From contig NZ_VJZC01000036.1 of the NCBI RefSeq assembly GCF_009377185.1, forward strand, positions 1 to 38,634: 38,634 nucleotides of DNA, in the 5' to 3' direction. Positions 30,175 through 38,444 of this stretch are shown piece by piece; position 1 is the stretch's first letter, and each line of letters opens with the position of its first letter. The notes beneath the pieces are model-generated. The model made no database searches and had not been told where the DNA came from. It saw nothing but the letters and a program-made list of their open reading frames with translations. The position numbers and the translations under genes are program-made. Source of the DNA: Streptomyces spongiae (GTDB lineage Bacteria; Actinomycetota; Actinomycetes; Streptomycetales; Streptomycetaceae).

Positions 30175-32771
30175 GCGAGGGCCCCCTCAAGTGGCAGTAC
30201 CTCGACCGCGGCGCCTGTGTCCTCGTGCTGGCCGGGGGTGGTGTGGATCGCCTCGGCCGCCAGCTCGTCGGCGGGGATGAGGACCTTCATGCCGGCGATG
30301 CGCTTGCGCAGGTCGCGGTAGAGGCATTCGCCGGCGCGCAGCTGCCGCTCGGCGTCGGAGAGGTTGAGCGGGCTGAGGTTCTCGGTGATGAGCTTGATCA
30401 TCTCCGGGTCCGCGGGGTCCAGGTCGATGAACTCCAGGCAGCGGGCGGCCAACGGCTTGCTGCGGTGGCGGAAGACGAATATGTGGCTCAGCAGGGCGCG
30501 GATCTTGTCGCCGATCTCGCTCTTCGGCCCGATGTCGTACGGGTCGTGGCTGCCGGCGAAGGCGCCGGCGTTGTGCTTGCGCCCGTCGGCGATGATCTCG
30601 AGCAGCAGGTTGGAGCCCTCCGCGCTCGAGGTCAGCCACCAGCACTCGTCCAGGAACACGCCGCAGAATTCCTGGGGGTTGGCGAACGCGATCTCCCGGC
30701 ACAGGGCCGTCATCAGGTACATGAGCCGCCAGCCGAACCTCTTCTCCACCTCGAGCGAGGGCAGACGGTGCTCGGAGAGGTCTTCCTTGCTGGGAAGGCC
30801 GAGCCGGTCGACGGCGAACACGATCGAGTCGGCGTTGGTGATCTGCACGACCGGCAGGGTCGGGTCGAAGATCACCTTCCCGAGGTCCTTCTTCGCCAGG
30901 GCGCGCATCGTGCGCACCAGTTCGCTGGCCGCGGCCCGTACGGCGGCGTCGTTGGGCTCGTCCGGGTCGACCGTCTTGGCCCGCTCGGCCAGGGTGTTGA
31001 TCAGGGAGGTCATGCTGGGGTTGGGGCCAAGGCGTGTGGCCTCGATGGCCTCGGCGAGCGTGACGCCCTCGATGGACATGGACGCGATGTCGAGCAGCGG
31101 GGTCAGGAAGCTCTCGCAGTACCGCGCGGCCCGGGGACCGCGGAAGACGCGCAGGGGGTCGAGGCTGACGCCGGCGGTCTCGTCCACCCGGATGATCTGG
31201 GTGGTGCCGGGGCACGCGGCGGCGAAGCGGGACCACTCCTGCTGTGGGGTGCGGTCGATGACCAGGGCGCGGCCGCGGCTGTTGGCGTACCCCTCGCGGT
31301 GGCCGGTGGAGAGGACGGAATACATCGCAGTCTTCATGGCGACGCTCTTGCCGGATCCCAGCTCGCCGACGAAGGCCGCGGAGGCGGAGGCGTTGACCCT
31401 TGGGCCGTGCGAGAAGTCGATCAGTACTGGCCGCACGCCGCCGCCGTTGAGCTGGAGCCCGTACAGCGAGCCGGAGTCGTCGCCCAATGAGGCGCCGCAG
31501 AACGGCATCGCCATCGCGAAGTCGCGCGCCAGCATGTACTGGGTGAAGTCGAGCAGGGGCTTGGGGGTGCGGGTGCCGGGGAGCATCGCGTGGAAGAGCG
31601 CGACCTGGTCCCCGATCGGACGCACCATCGTGTAGTCGTTGCCGCCGAAGTGGTTCTGCAGGGAGGCGGCCTTGTCGTTGGCCTCGTCCGGGGTCGCTCC
31701 CCACACACAGGTGGCGATGGAGGCCCGGATCTCCACCTCGGTGGAGGAGGAGGTCAGCCGGTCGCGGTACTCGTCGAGCGAGAAGCTCGCCTTGTCCAAC
31801 GACGCCGGTACGCCCGCGGTCTCACCCTCGTATTCGTTGCGCTGGTGGGCGAGCTCCCGCTGCTGCCTACGGGATTTGGGCTCGGCCGTGGAACCGGACT
31901 CGATGTGCATCCGGACCATCCAGTCGACGGGGAAGCCGAAGTCGTCCAGGGCGGCGAGGTATTCGCTGCCGGGGAACCGGAACGCCTCGGGCATCTCGGA
32001 CAGGACGGAGAAGGCCTGGTAGCTGGAGCCGTGCTCGGTGGTGGCCTTCAAGTACCGGCGCCGGAACGGGTTGGTGGGGCCCTTGCCCTCCCGGTCGCCA
32101 CGGCCGCCTTCGTCAAGGATGACCTGCGTGTGGGCAGCGACGGTGTGGCCGCGGCTGCGCAGGGCGCGGGGCGCGCCGTCCTCCGGCAGCAGCGGCTCCT
32201 CCAGGCCCCGGCGGGCGCTGTGTCCATAGATCCAGAGGATCTCCGCCTCGGTGGCCGGCCGGAGCCTGATACCGGAGGGCCAGGACGCGGACATACGGCG
32301 GGCCTGCTTGAGGCGTTCAGCCTCCTCGCGGACGCTCACCGGCGGCACCGGCAGTCCGAGGGCGGACATCACTTCTGCCTGCGCCGAGGAGGCCACGGCC
32401 CGGGTGGTCTGCTTGAAGTCGGTGTGGGCCAGCGGCAGGGCCATGAAGTCGATCCGGCCGGTGAGTTCGAGCTCCTCCAGCTGGTCCAGGACCTTCAGAC
32501 TGAGATCGATGTACTCCGGCGACTTGTCCCAGTCGACGCCCGAGGTCATGCGCTTGACCACGGATGCCGCGTCCACCTGCGGGCACAGGCTCAGCAGCAG
32601 GACCTCACCGCGCAGCGCCTTGAACAGTGACTCGAGCGCGTCGAGCCGCTCCCTCTTCGTCGAGCGGGAGGCGTGCGTGTAGTTGTCGGTGTCGACACGC
32701 CATACGCCCCACACGGTGGCGTTGGTGGTCCAGATCAGGTGGCCGCTGACGTGACGGACAGGAAGGCGCAT
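30171..32771 (-). CDS. VirB4-like type IV secretion ATPase
   Basis: 866 residues from the ATG at 32771, with GAGGA about 11 bases upstream; the open frame continues 5' into the previous gene, but that part is antisense-like. The P-loop FVGELGSGKSVAMKT is at about 465-479 and the Walker B CGVFLDECWWLTSS at about 700-713. The N-terminal half (ATVWGVWRVDTDNY, then FALPLAHT-like and QNHFGGNDYTMV segments) matches the VirB4 N-terminal domain. The family energises channel assembly and substrate transfer at the inner membrane face. Its stop overlaps the VirB6-like start (ATGA). Best-conserved gene of the operon. Confidence 0.92.
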   Translation of the reverse strand: MRLPVRHVSGHLIWTTNATVWGVWRVDTDNYTHASRSTKRERLDALESLFKALRGEVLLLSLCPQVDAASVVKRMTSGVDWDKSPEYIDLSLKVLDQLEELELTGRIDFMALPLAHTDFKQTTRAVASSAQAEVMSALGLPVPPVSVREEAERLKQARRMSASWPSGIRLRPATEAEILWIYGHSARRGLEEPLLPEDGAPRALRSRGHTVAAHTQVILDEGGRGDREGKGPTNPFRRRYLKATTEHGSSYQAFSVLSEMPEAFRFPGSEYLAALDDFGFPVDWMVRMHIESGSTAEPKSRRQQRELAHQRNEYEGETAGVPASLDKASFSLDEYRDRLTSSSTEVEIRASIATCVWGATPDEANDKAASLQNHFGGNDYTMVRPIGDQVALFHAMLPGTRTPKPLLDFTQYMLARDFAMAMPFCGASLGDDSGSLYGLQLNGGGVRPVLIDFSHGPRVNASASAAFVGELGSGKSVAMKTAMYSVLSTGHREGYANSRGRALVIDRTPQQEWSRFAAACPGTTQIIRVDETAGVSLDPLRVFRGPRAARYCESFLTPLLDIASMSIEGVTLAEAIEATRLGPNPSMTSLINTLAERAKTVDPDEPNDAAVRAAASELVRTMRALAKKDLGKVIFDPTLPVVQITNADSIVFAVDRLGLPSKEDLSEHRLPSLEVEKRFGWRLMYLMTALCREIAFANPQEFCGVFLDECWWLTSSAEGSNLLLEIIADGRKHNAGAFAGSHDPYDIGPKSEIGDKIRALLSHIFVFRHRSKPLAARCLEFIDLDPADPEMIKLITENLSPLNLSDAERQLRAGECLYRDLRKRIAGMKVLIPADELAAEAIHTTPGQHEDTGAAVEVLPLEGALA

Positions 32772-32802
32772 GGCGTCGGTCCTCGATGAGAGAAGGCAGG
32801 TC

Positions 32803-33405
32803 TTACTGGGCGGAGCGCCGGGCGTCGAGGGAGGCGAGTAGTTCCTCCAGCTGGGTGCGCGGGGCGACGTGAGGCCGGTCGGCCAGGGTGGATACGGCGG
32901 CCGCGGCCGGCACGGGCTGCGGCCGGCGGGCCGGCTGGGCGGAGGCGGGCAGCGTCGCCGCACGAGCGGCCGGCGCCTTCTGCGGCACCGGCGCGGCAGA
33001 GGAGGGCGCGAGGATGCGGACGGTGCAGTGACCGCGGACCAGACGCGGCCGCGGCGTGTGCTGCGGCCGGCCCGCGAGCCGGCCATCCGCGGGCGTCGAG
33101 GTGTAGACGAGGAGGCTGCGCAGGGCGCGTGCCGGATCCCGGCCGTCGATCCGCGCGTAGCGCAGCACCCGCGCCAGCCCCCACGGGAACGCGATCATGA
33201 TCACGACGTTGCCGACCCCGAAGTGCGCCCACAGGCTCTGCGTCAGGGTGAGCGCCGCGAACACGACGACCATCGTCACGATCTGGGTGATCGTGTAGGG
33301 GCCTCCCGGGAGCCGTCCGGCTCCCGGGAGCTTGCCGATGACCAGCGGGTGCTTGCGCGCCCGGGTGTAGGAGTGGCCGACCAGCTCCTCTTCGGAGGCG
33401 CTCAC
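32803..33405 (-). CDS. TcpE/PrgI-like membrane protein
   Basis: 200 residues from the GTG at 33405, overlapping the previous stop (GTGA). An N-terminal cytoplasmic part (YTRARKHPLVIGKLPGAGRL) leads into PYTITQIVTMVVVFAALTL and VGNVVIMIAFPWGLARVL, two membrane helices at about 38-56 and 66-84. A charged and then Pro/Ala-rich tail follows. Two helices right before VirB4 is the VirB3/PrgI/TcpE arrangement. The tail ends with LEELLASLDARRSAQ. The exact family is inferred from layout and position. Confidence 0.65.
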   Translation of the reverse strand: MSASEEELVGHSYTRARKHPLVIGKLPGAGRLPGGPYTITQIVTMVVVFAALTLTQSLWAHFGVGNVVIMIAFPWGLARVLRYARIDGRDPARALRSLLVYTSTPADGRLAGRPQHTPRPRLVRGHCTVRILAPSSAAPVPQKAPAARAATLPASAQPARRPQPVPAAAAVSTLADRPHVAPRTQLEELLASLDARRSAQ

Positions 33406-33728
33406 AGCGACCGCCCGCTGGACGAGCCGGGGGGAAGCTGGAGGACGTGCGACGTCGGAGCGGAGCCGGTGTCCTCGATCTCGGAGCCGACCTTGTTCTG
33501 CAGGATGGGCAGGTTGACGATGCCCCACAGCACCAGCGCGGCGAGGAGGAAGGCGACCAGGGTGGCCACCCAGCTCTTCGTCTTCCAGTACGCCATGGCG
33601 ATCGCGACCAGGGCCATGGCGCTGACGACCAGCTTTACCAGGGTGATGATCTGGTTCGTCTTGAGCGTGGCCCAGTCCATGATGTCGCCGGCCAACACGA
33701 CGGTGTTCGGGTCGGACAGGGGATGCAT
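33402..33728 (-). CDS. Small two-helix membrane protein of the channel
   Basis: 108 residues from the ATG at 33728, with GAAAGG about 10 bases upstream; the longer open frame 5' is not supported. Two membrane helices (IITLVKLVVSAMALVAIAMA and WVATLVAFLLAALVLWGIV, about 26-75) are joined by a short polar turn (YWKTKS). Size and layout recall VirB2/TrbC-type pilin-like or other small Tcp proteins; no signal peptide is evident. It lies between the TcpC-like and TcpE-like genes, with coupled translation to the latter. Confidence 0.7.
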   Translation of the reverse strand: MHPLSDPNTVVLAGDIMDWATLKTNQIITLVKLVVSAMALVAIAMAYWKTKSWVATLVAFLLAALVLWGIVNLPILQNKVGSEIEDTGSAPTSHVLQLPPGSSSGRSL

Positions 33729-33753
33729 GTGCGTTGCCTTTCGTGAGATCGGG

Positions 33754-34854
33754 TCAGGAGACCGACGGCGACGGCGAGGAGGTCGCCGAGTCGTCGGAGG
33801 TGGTGGGCGCGCTGGGGACGGCGGAGGGCGTGCTGCTCGGGCCGAGCGCCGGGGCGTCGTCGAGGGCGGAGACCTCCCAGCGGCCGGCACGGGCCTGCAG
33901 AGTCAGGGCGTAGGCCAGCGGGAAGGTGTTGCCGTCGCTGTCGGTGGCGTCGACGGTGACCAGCAGCTGCCGCTTGGAGCCGTCGGCCGGCACCTTCTGG
34001 TCGGCGCTGTCACCGGAGTTGTCCTCGACGTCGGTGATCTTGACCTCGGTGTAGGGCGCGGGAGCGACCAGCTGGAGCTCGACGCCGGGGGAGGTGTAGC
34101 GGTCCAGCTCGCCGTTCCCGGCAAGGAAGGCGTTGAGGAACGCGGCCGCGGTCTGCGTGGCCGGGTCCGAGGCGCCGCTGCCGCGGGAGGTTCCGTAGCC
34201 GAGGCCGCCCGGCGTGAGTGCCTCGGGAGCGGCCACCTGCGCCGGCAGCGACACCGCGGTGTACCCGACCTCCGCGCCGGTGTCGATTGCCCCGCCGGCC
34301 GAGCGCGGGCCGATCGCCTGGATCGCGACCCGGTAGTACTGAACGCCCGCGTCGCGGTAGGAGTCCTTCGAGGTCTTGGCCGCGATGCTGGCCGCGACGG
34401 TCACCGACCAGTAGCCCGGGCTGATCTCGTGCGAGCCGATCGCCGCGGTGCGCGTTGCCGTACGCGTGCCGGGGTCGTGGGTAAGTGCCACCGAGCCGGC
34501 GTAGTACGGGGCGAGGTTCGCCTCCGTGCCCTCGCCCGCCTCCAGGTAGGCCGCGACGAACAGCTGGGCGAAGCCGGACGGCCCGGTGTCGGAGGCCTGC
34601 CGGGTCTGCGGGGCGGTCTTGGTCGCTCCCTGACTCGGAGATGCGGAGGAGAGCAGGGCAGCTGAACCCAGCAGCGGGCCGGCGGCGATGACGACCCAGA
34701 TGCCGAAGCGTGCGAGCCGGGCCATCCCGGACATGCCGGCGACGCTGGACTGCCAGCCGGTCTCGTCGTCCTCGGCGGTGTGGTGTCCGACGGCCTCGTC
34801 CTGGACGGAGGGCTCGGCCCAGTCCCCCTGTACTGCTCGTCGACGGCGGAACAT
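33754..34854 (-). CDS. TcpC-like conjugation protein
   Basis: 366 residues from the ATG at 34854, sharing one base with the previous stop (TGATG). A basic start (MFRRRRAV) and an acidic cytoplasmic region precede a membrane helix FGIWVVIAAGPLLGSAALL (about 50-68). Two NTF2-like domains follow, roughly 90-215 (FAQLFVAAYLEAGEGTEANL ... GYWSVTVAASIAA) and 235-335 (QTAAAFLNAFLAGNGELDRY ... LLVTVDATDSDGN). This is the TcpC layout known from Gram-positive conjugation, where it plays the VirB8 role outside the membrane. A Ser/Pro-rich tail ends the protein. Confidence 0.82.
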   Translation of the reverse strand: MFRRRRAVQGDWAEPSVQDEAVGHHTAEDDETGWQSSVAGMSGMARLARFGIWVVIAAGPLLGSAALLSSASPSQGATKTAPQTRQASDTGPSGFAQLFVAAYLEAGEGTEANLAPYYAGSVALTHDPGTRTATRTAAIGSHEISPGYWSVTVAASIAAKTSKDSYRDAGVQYYRVAIQAIGPRSAGGAIDTGAEVGYTAVSLPAQVAAPEALTPGGLGYGTSRGSGASDPATQTAAAFLNAFLAGNGELDRYTSPGVELQLVAPAPYTEVKITDVEDNSGDSADQKVPADGSKRQLLVTVDATDSDGNTFPLAYALTLQARAGRWEVSALDDAPALGPSSTPSAVPSAPTTSDDSATSSPSPSVS

Positions 34855-35132
34855 CACGATGCCCTCCGCGCGACCTGGCTGCCGAGCAGGGCGCTGATCC
34901 GCTCCCGCAGTTCGTCGGGACTGCGGGACAACAGCGCCTCCCAGGACTGCAGTGCCGGTTCCGACTCGCTGTCCATGAAGTCGCGCAGGTCCGCGTGGAC
35001 CTGGCGGTCGAGCGGGTTCAGGACGAGCGCGGTGGCAAGCCCGGTCAGACGACGCCGGGCCCGGGCGACGCGCTCCTCGTCGTCGTCGAGCGGTGGGACA
35101 GAGGGACCATGCGGGTGGGGAAGCGTGGACAC
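34854..35132 (-). CDS. Small hypothetical protein heading operon I
   Basis: 92 residues from the GTG at 35132, with GGGAG about 8 bases upstream. Helical, charged and soluble (DDDEERVARARRRLTGLATALV, then a C-terminal ELRERISALLGSQVARR). No membrane helix. I recognise no family. Its stop overlaps the TcpC-like start, so it belongs to the secretion operon. Conserved element copy 3 ends 65 bp upstream. Confidence 0.75.
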   Translation of the reverse strand: MSTLPHPHGPSVPPLDDDEERVARARRRLTGLATALVLNPLDRQVHADLRDFMDSESEPALQSWEALLSRSPDELRERISALLGSQVARRAS

Positions 35133-35196
35133 AGCGGTACTCCCGGTCTCGGATCAGTAGAGGGGGGATGAGTGCGCCTGGGCGCCGATCAACCAC

Positions 35197-35230
35197 TAGG
35201 GGTGTGGTTTTGGCCCGCCGTGTGACATCC
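35197..35230 (-). promoter_or_regulatory. Conserved 34-bp operon element, copy 3 (operon I)
   Basis: On the minus strand GGATGTCACACGGCGG, 10 bases, CACCCCTA. It lies between the stop of the sigma-like gene (35245) and the GTG at 35132. The 10-base spacer (GCCAAAACCA) is unrelated to the spacers of the other copies, while the fixed bases are identical. Confidence 0.85.
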
Positions 35231-35244
35231 AGCGGGGACGAAGT

Positions 35245-36186
35245 TCAGGCCGCGGCCAGGTAGTAGGCGTCCAGGTCGGCGCAGCGCAGCGGCCGCACCG
35301 CGCGACTGGCGCGCTGGCGCAGGCGGGCGCCCTCGGCCCCCATGGCCCTGGTGGTACGGATTGGACGCCCCGGATCGTCCGAGGAAGCCAGGTAGTAGTC
35401 GGTGATCCGCTGGGCGTCGGAGACCGTGAGTGCTTCGGCATCGACCGCCCACATCACGAGAGCGAGAAGGTCTGCGCGGGGATCGTCAGCGGCCAGCTCC
35501 GGCTCGTTCTTGCCCACCAGCTCGAGCTCGGCCGCGCGGGCCAGCAGTTCGGCCAGCGAGGCCTGCACGTGAGGATCCTCCACCGCGGGAGGCATCACCC
35601 GGATGCGCCGGTCGCCGGCGAGCGGAGACACCGAAGCGGCGATCCTGCGCAACTCGCCGCGGCTGTCGAAGTCGGCGGCCAGGGTCGTCTGGGCGAGCGA
35701 GAGGGTGTCCATGGAGAGGTTCGCGAAGATCCCGTGCGGCCGCCGCGCGACCGGGTAGGTCCGCACCACCTCGAACAGGCAGCTGAGGACTGTGGAGATC
35801 AGGTCGTCCCAGTCGATCGCGGAATGCATCTGCGTCCGCGCGATAGAGATCGCCTTGGGCAGCAGAGCGCGCACCACGATCCGCCAGGCGAGCTGCCCGT
35901 CGAACGTCTCCGCGGTGGCCCGCTCGAGAAGCACCGCGAGAGCGCGGTCGTACCCGTCGAAGTCGCCCCGGCGGCGGAACGCCGTCAGCCGGTCGATCAC
36001 GTCCTGGGGAGCGGCGATCCCGTCGAACTCCGGGTGCTGTGCCGCCCAGGCGGCGACGTGGTCGGCGGCACGCAGGTCGCGGCAGAGGACTTCCCAGTCA
36101 CGGTTCATGCGCTGGACCGTGCCGTTGGAGCCGTACTCGGACTCGGAGGAGCCGGCGGCGAAAGAGCCGTGATTCTTGGTGGCCAC
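35245..36186 (-). CDS. Putative sigma-factor-like regulator
   Basis: 313 residues from the GTG at 36186, with AAAGGACGG about 9 bases upstream. The middle (AISIARTQMHSAIDWDDLI then FEVVRTYPVARRPHGIF, about 112-155) has the look of sigma-70 region 2 (D-DL----L---VR--). The C-terminus, LTVSDAQRITDYYLASSDD then TTRAMGAEGARLRQRASRAV, looks like a region 4 helix-turn-helix. The linker between is longer than in typical ECF factors and the match is weak, so it may be a diverged sigma or another DNA-binding protein. It lies beside the iteron array and just upstream of element copy 3, so it is my candidate regulator of the three operons. Confidence 0.5.
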   Translation of the reverse strand: MATKNHGSFAAGSSESEYGSNGTVQRMNRDWEVLCRDLRAADHVAAWAAQHPEFDGIAAPQDVIDRLTAFRRRGDFDGYDRALAVLLERATAETFDGQLAWRIVVRALLPKAISIARTQMHSAIDWDDLISTVLSCLFEVVRTYPVARRPHGIFANLSMDTLSLAQTTLAADFDSRGELRRIAASVSPLAGDRRIRVMPPAVEDPHVQASLAELLARAAELELVGKNEPELAADDPRADLLALVMWAVDAEALTVSDAQRITDYYLASSDDPGRPIRTTRAMGAEGARLRQRASRAVRPLRCADLDAYYLAAA

Positions 36187-36324
36187 GTCCGTGTCCGTCC
36201 TTTCACGTCATCCGGTTGGGATGGCGCTCACGCTCTCCGGACCCCCCTTGTCGTCGGCCTGATCACGGCGCGCAGCGGAAGCTGTCAAGGCAAAACGCAC
36301 GACGGCGGAGGACACCGCGAGTCG

Positions 36325-36930
36325 GACAAGGGGATCGGCGACAAGGGGTGAGCACCACTCGACAAGGGGCGCCGACAAGGGGTGCGCGCACCGGCGGGTG
36401 CGCACCGCACAGCCGCACGGCATTTGACGGTGCGGTGGTGCGGTGCGGTCCGTGCGCGGTCGCGTACCGGCTCCTCCCGGTGGTGCGCAGCGGCTCCGCA
36501 CCGAGGAGTGCGTACCCGTGCGCACCGCCCCGGCCGACTCGGCGCACCACCGGGAGGAGCGCCGCTCGACCCGCCTGCCCTCCGTACGGACCGTGACCGC
36601 ACAGCGCCGAGAGGGGGAGGAGAGATCTCCGTCCCCCGGGCCTGCATCCGCCTGCACCCCCGAGGTCGGCGGAGCACTGTCCCGCACGCGCCACAAGGCC
36701 GGAGGCCACGCTCGGCACGGCGAAACCGCTCCTTGGCCGACTCGACAAGGGGTGGTCAGGCCGTCGACAAGGGGTACAGCGCCAGGACGCAGGACTCGAC
36801 AAGGGGTCACGGGCGCTGTCGGCCGAACTCGACAAGGGGTACAGCGCGGAACTCGACAAGAGGTCCCTCCGACACGACCGCCGCCTCGACAAGGGGTCTG
36901 CCGTACTGCTCCCGTACCTCGACAAGGGGT
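36325..36930 (+). repeat. Iteron array, GACAAGGGGT
   Basis: Eleven direct copies start at 36325, 36340, 36361, 36374, 36744, 36766, 36798, 36831, 36855 (variant GACAAGAGGT), 36888 and 36921. Most right-hand copies are preceded by CTC, giving CTCGACAAGGGGT. One inverted copy lies at 36244-36252 near the sigma-like gene. In the right cluster start-to-start distances are 22, 32, 33, 24, 33 and 33, mostly near multiples of 11, so bound proteins would tend to line up on one face of the helix. This is the pattern of iterons bound by a replication initiator or partition protein. Confidence 0.85.
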
Positions 36931-37046
36931 GCACGCGGACACGCTGTGTGACGCCCGGGGAGCGCCGTCGTCGTCGGCTCGGCTGCCCGTACCGTCTGTC
37001 CGACGGCCCCGCACCTGCCCCGGTTGGACGGAACTGGATCATGTCC

Positions 37047-37150
37047 CGCACCGGTGCGGTGCGGACCGCCAAGGCCGCGCACCGCACCGGTGCGCGAACG
37101 TGGTGCGGTGCGGACGCCGGCCACAAACCGCACCGCGGCGCACCGGTGCG
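37047..37150. repeat. CGCACCGGTGCG palindromes
   Basis: Exact copies of a 12-bp perfect palindrome start at 37047, 37083 and 37139, each next to GTGCGGTGCG-type direct repeats. They sit 120 bp after the iteron array. Possible binding sites for a dimeric protein or part of the same origin. Confidence 0.65.
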
Positions 37151-37417
37151 GTGCGCCGCACACGAAGATCACCCGCGGGTGGTACGCCGACCCATTTGGC
37201 GCACCGCACACCGGCCGCGCTTCGGTCGACGCGGTGCGGTCGTGCGCACTGTGGCCCGGAGCCGTACCACCTCCGGCGGCGATGCGGTGCGGGCGGTTCG
37301 TCCGCCGAGCTTGCTTCACGCGGCGGCGGTCGACGGCACCGACCCGTAGGCCCGATCCGGTGCGTCGGCCTTCGACTCCGCGCCACGAGAGGCCCGGGCG
37401 GCCGAGCCGCACCGCGG

Positions 37418-38080
37418 TCATGCAGGCCGGAGCGGGCCGTGCGTGACACCCGCGCCGGCAGGGTGCCACCGGGTGCGGAGTACCGAAAGCCGCTCCGACA
37501 GCAGAGAGCGCGCCGTGCGTTCGCGGGCCTGTTCGGCGGCTTCGTCCGCCGCACGCTCGGCATCCGCACGCGTGCGGTACCGGTGCGCACCGCGCATCCG
37601 TGCCGCGAACGCCAGGTCGGCCTCCGCCGCGGCCACCTCGCCGTGAGCCAGCAGGGCCAAGGCTGAACGGCGGGAGGTGAAGACCGCGGTCTCCGCGATC
37701 AGCCGGGCCAACGACGCCACCTCGTCAAGGGTGGCTCCGTCAGCGCGAACGCGAGCACTCGCCTCTTCGACCTCGCGCCGCAGGGCCGACTCGGCCTGGA
37801 CGACCACCCGCTCGACGTCGCTGAGGTTGTCCACCTCGGCCTGCCCGGCGGCCGCCGTCAGTACCGCCTCGCGGATCTCCGCCTCGGCAGAGCGCCAGGT
37901 CGCGCACGCCGTGCACAAGCCCGCCGAATCCGACGCACCGCACCCGGCGCACGGCACCGCACGACGGGCCTGTTCGGCAGCTTCGGCCTCGGCCCGAACC
38001 TGAGCGAGATGGCCGCCTGACGAGCGGCCCGCTCGACGGCGGCCCGCGCATGCCGGACCCGCGTTGTGACGCCAGCCCAT
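37418..38080 (-). CDS. Zinc-ribbon protein, N-terminus uncertain
   Basis: 220 residues if it starts at the ATG at 38080, which has GGAGGA 4-9 bases upstream. From about residue 28 the frame is convincing: a helical start (VRAEAEAAEQARRA), a paired-Cys ribbon CAGCGASDSAGLCTAC (about 46-61), then long Ala/Glu/Arg helices (LSDVERVVVQAESAL, LARLIAETAVFTSRRSA, AERAADEAAEQARERTARSL). Before that, another frame reads at least as well (EDPWAGVTTRVRHARAAVER), so a frameshift near 37990-38010 is possible. I do not recognise the family. The zinc ribbon plus coiled helices suggest binding to DNA or protein, and it flanks the repeat region on the right. Confidence 0.65.
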   Translation of the reverse strand: MGWRHNAGPACAGRRRAGRSSGGHLAQVRAEAEAAEQARRAVPCAGCGASDSAGLCTACATWRSAEAEIREAVLTAAAGQAEVDNLSDVERVVVQAESALRREVEEASARVRADGATLDEVASLARLIAETAVFTSRRSALALLAHGEVAAAEADLAFAARMRGAHRYRTRADAERAADEAAEQARERTARSLLSERLSVLRTRWHPAGAGVTHGPLRPA

Positions 38081-38243
38081 GGATCCTCCGTACTCGCAAG
38101 ATGGCTGGTGATTGGCGGCCTCCGGCGGGATGCCGGCGACCGGTGCTGGACGGCGGGTTGTCGGCGGGCAGTTGGTCGGTGATCCTCGGCCCTCGGTACC
38201 GAACGCGCGGAGGGCTGACCTTCCGTACCGGCGCCCGCCGGGA

Positions 38244-38330
38244 TCACTCCTCGCCGTTCGCGTCCTCGTCGTAGGGGCCGAAGAGCGCGTCGTCCAGGTC
38301 CTGTTCGTTGGCGAGCGGGCCGCGCCACCG
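38244..38330 (-). pseudogene. Short C-terminal remnant
   Basis: On the minus strand, 28 codons ending PLANEQDLDDALFGPYDEDANGEE and a TGA at 38244-38246 look like a real acidic protein tail. The same frame upstream is cut by TGA (38331-38333) after DLEVARLKREHGRLR, and no start is seen. This is probably the end of a decayed gene; it could also be a short coupled peptide. Confidence 0.35.
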
Positions 38331-38444
38331 TCACCGGAGTCGGCCATGTTCACGCTTGAGTCGCGCCACTTCCAGGTCCCGGCCGCCCTCGCGGCCGCCT
38401 TGCTCACTGCCTCTTCTGACCAGTCACCCACCAAGGAGAACCGC

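Larger units (their letters stand above)
36187..37417. other. 1.2-kb non-coding repeat region, candidate origin or centromere
   Basis: No frame here has coding character; the long open frames arise from GC-rich repeats. The left part holds iterons GACAAGGGGT (36244-36930). The remaining DNA is filled with GGTGCGGTGCGG-type repeats (about 36427-36470 and 37047-37270) and CGCACCGGTGCG palindromes. It separates the sigma-like gene from the zinc-ribbon gene. Repeats of these kinds are typical of replication origins, partition sites or transfer origins. Confidence 0.65.

Noticed and set aside
36325..36930. CRISPR array
   Set aside because: The repeat unit is only about 10-13 bp, spacing varies in steps near 11 bp, the spacers are not of CRISPR size and no cas gene is present.
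36382..37666. Several long open frames in the repeat region
   Set aside because: They consist of Arg/Thr/Pro/Gly repeats produced by the iterons and GGTGCGGTGCGG repeats and lack ribosome sites.
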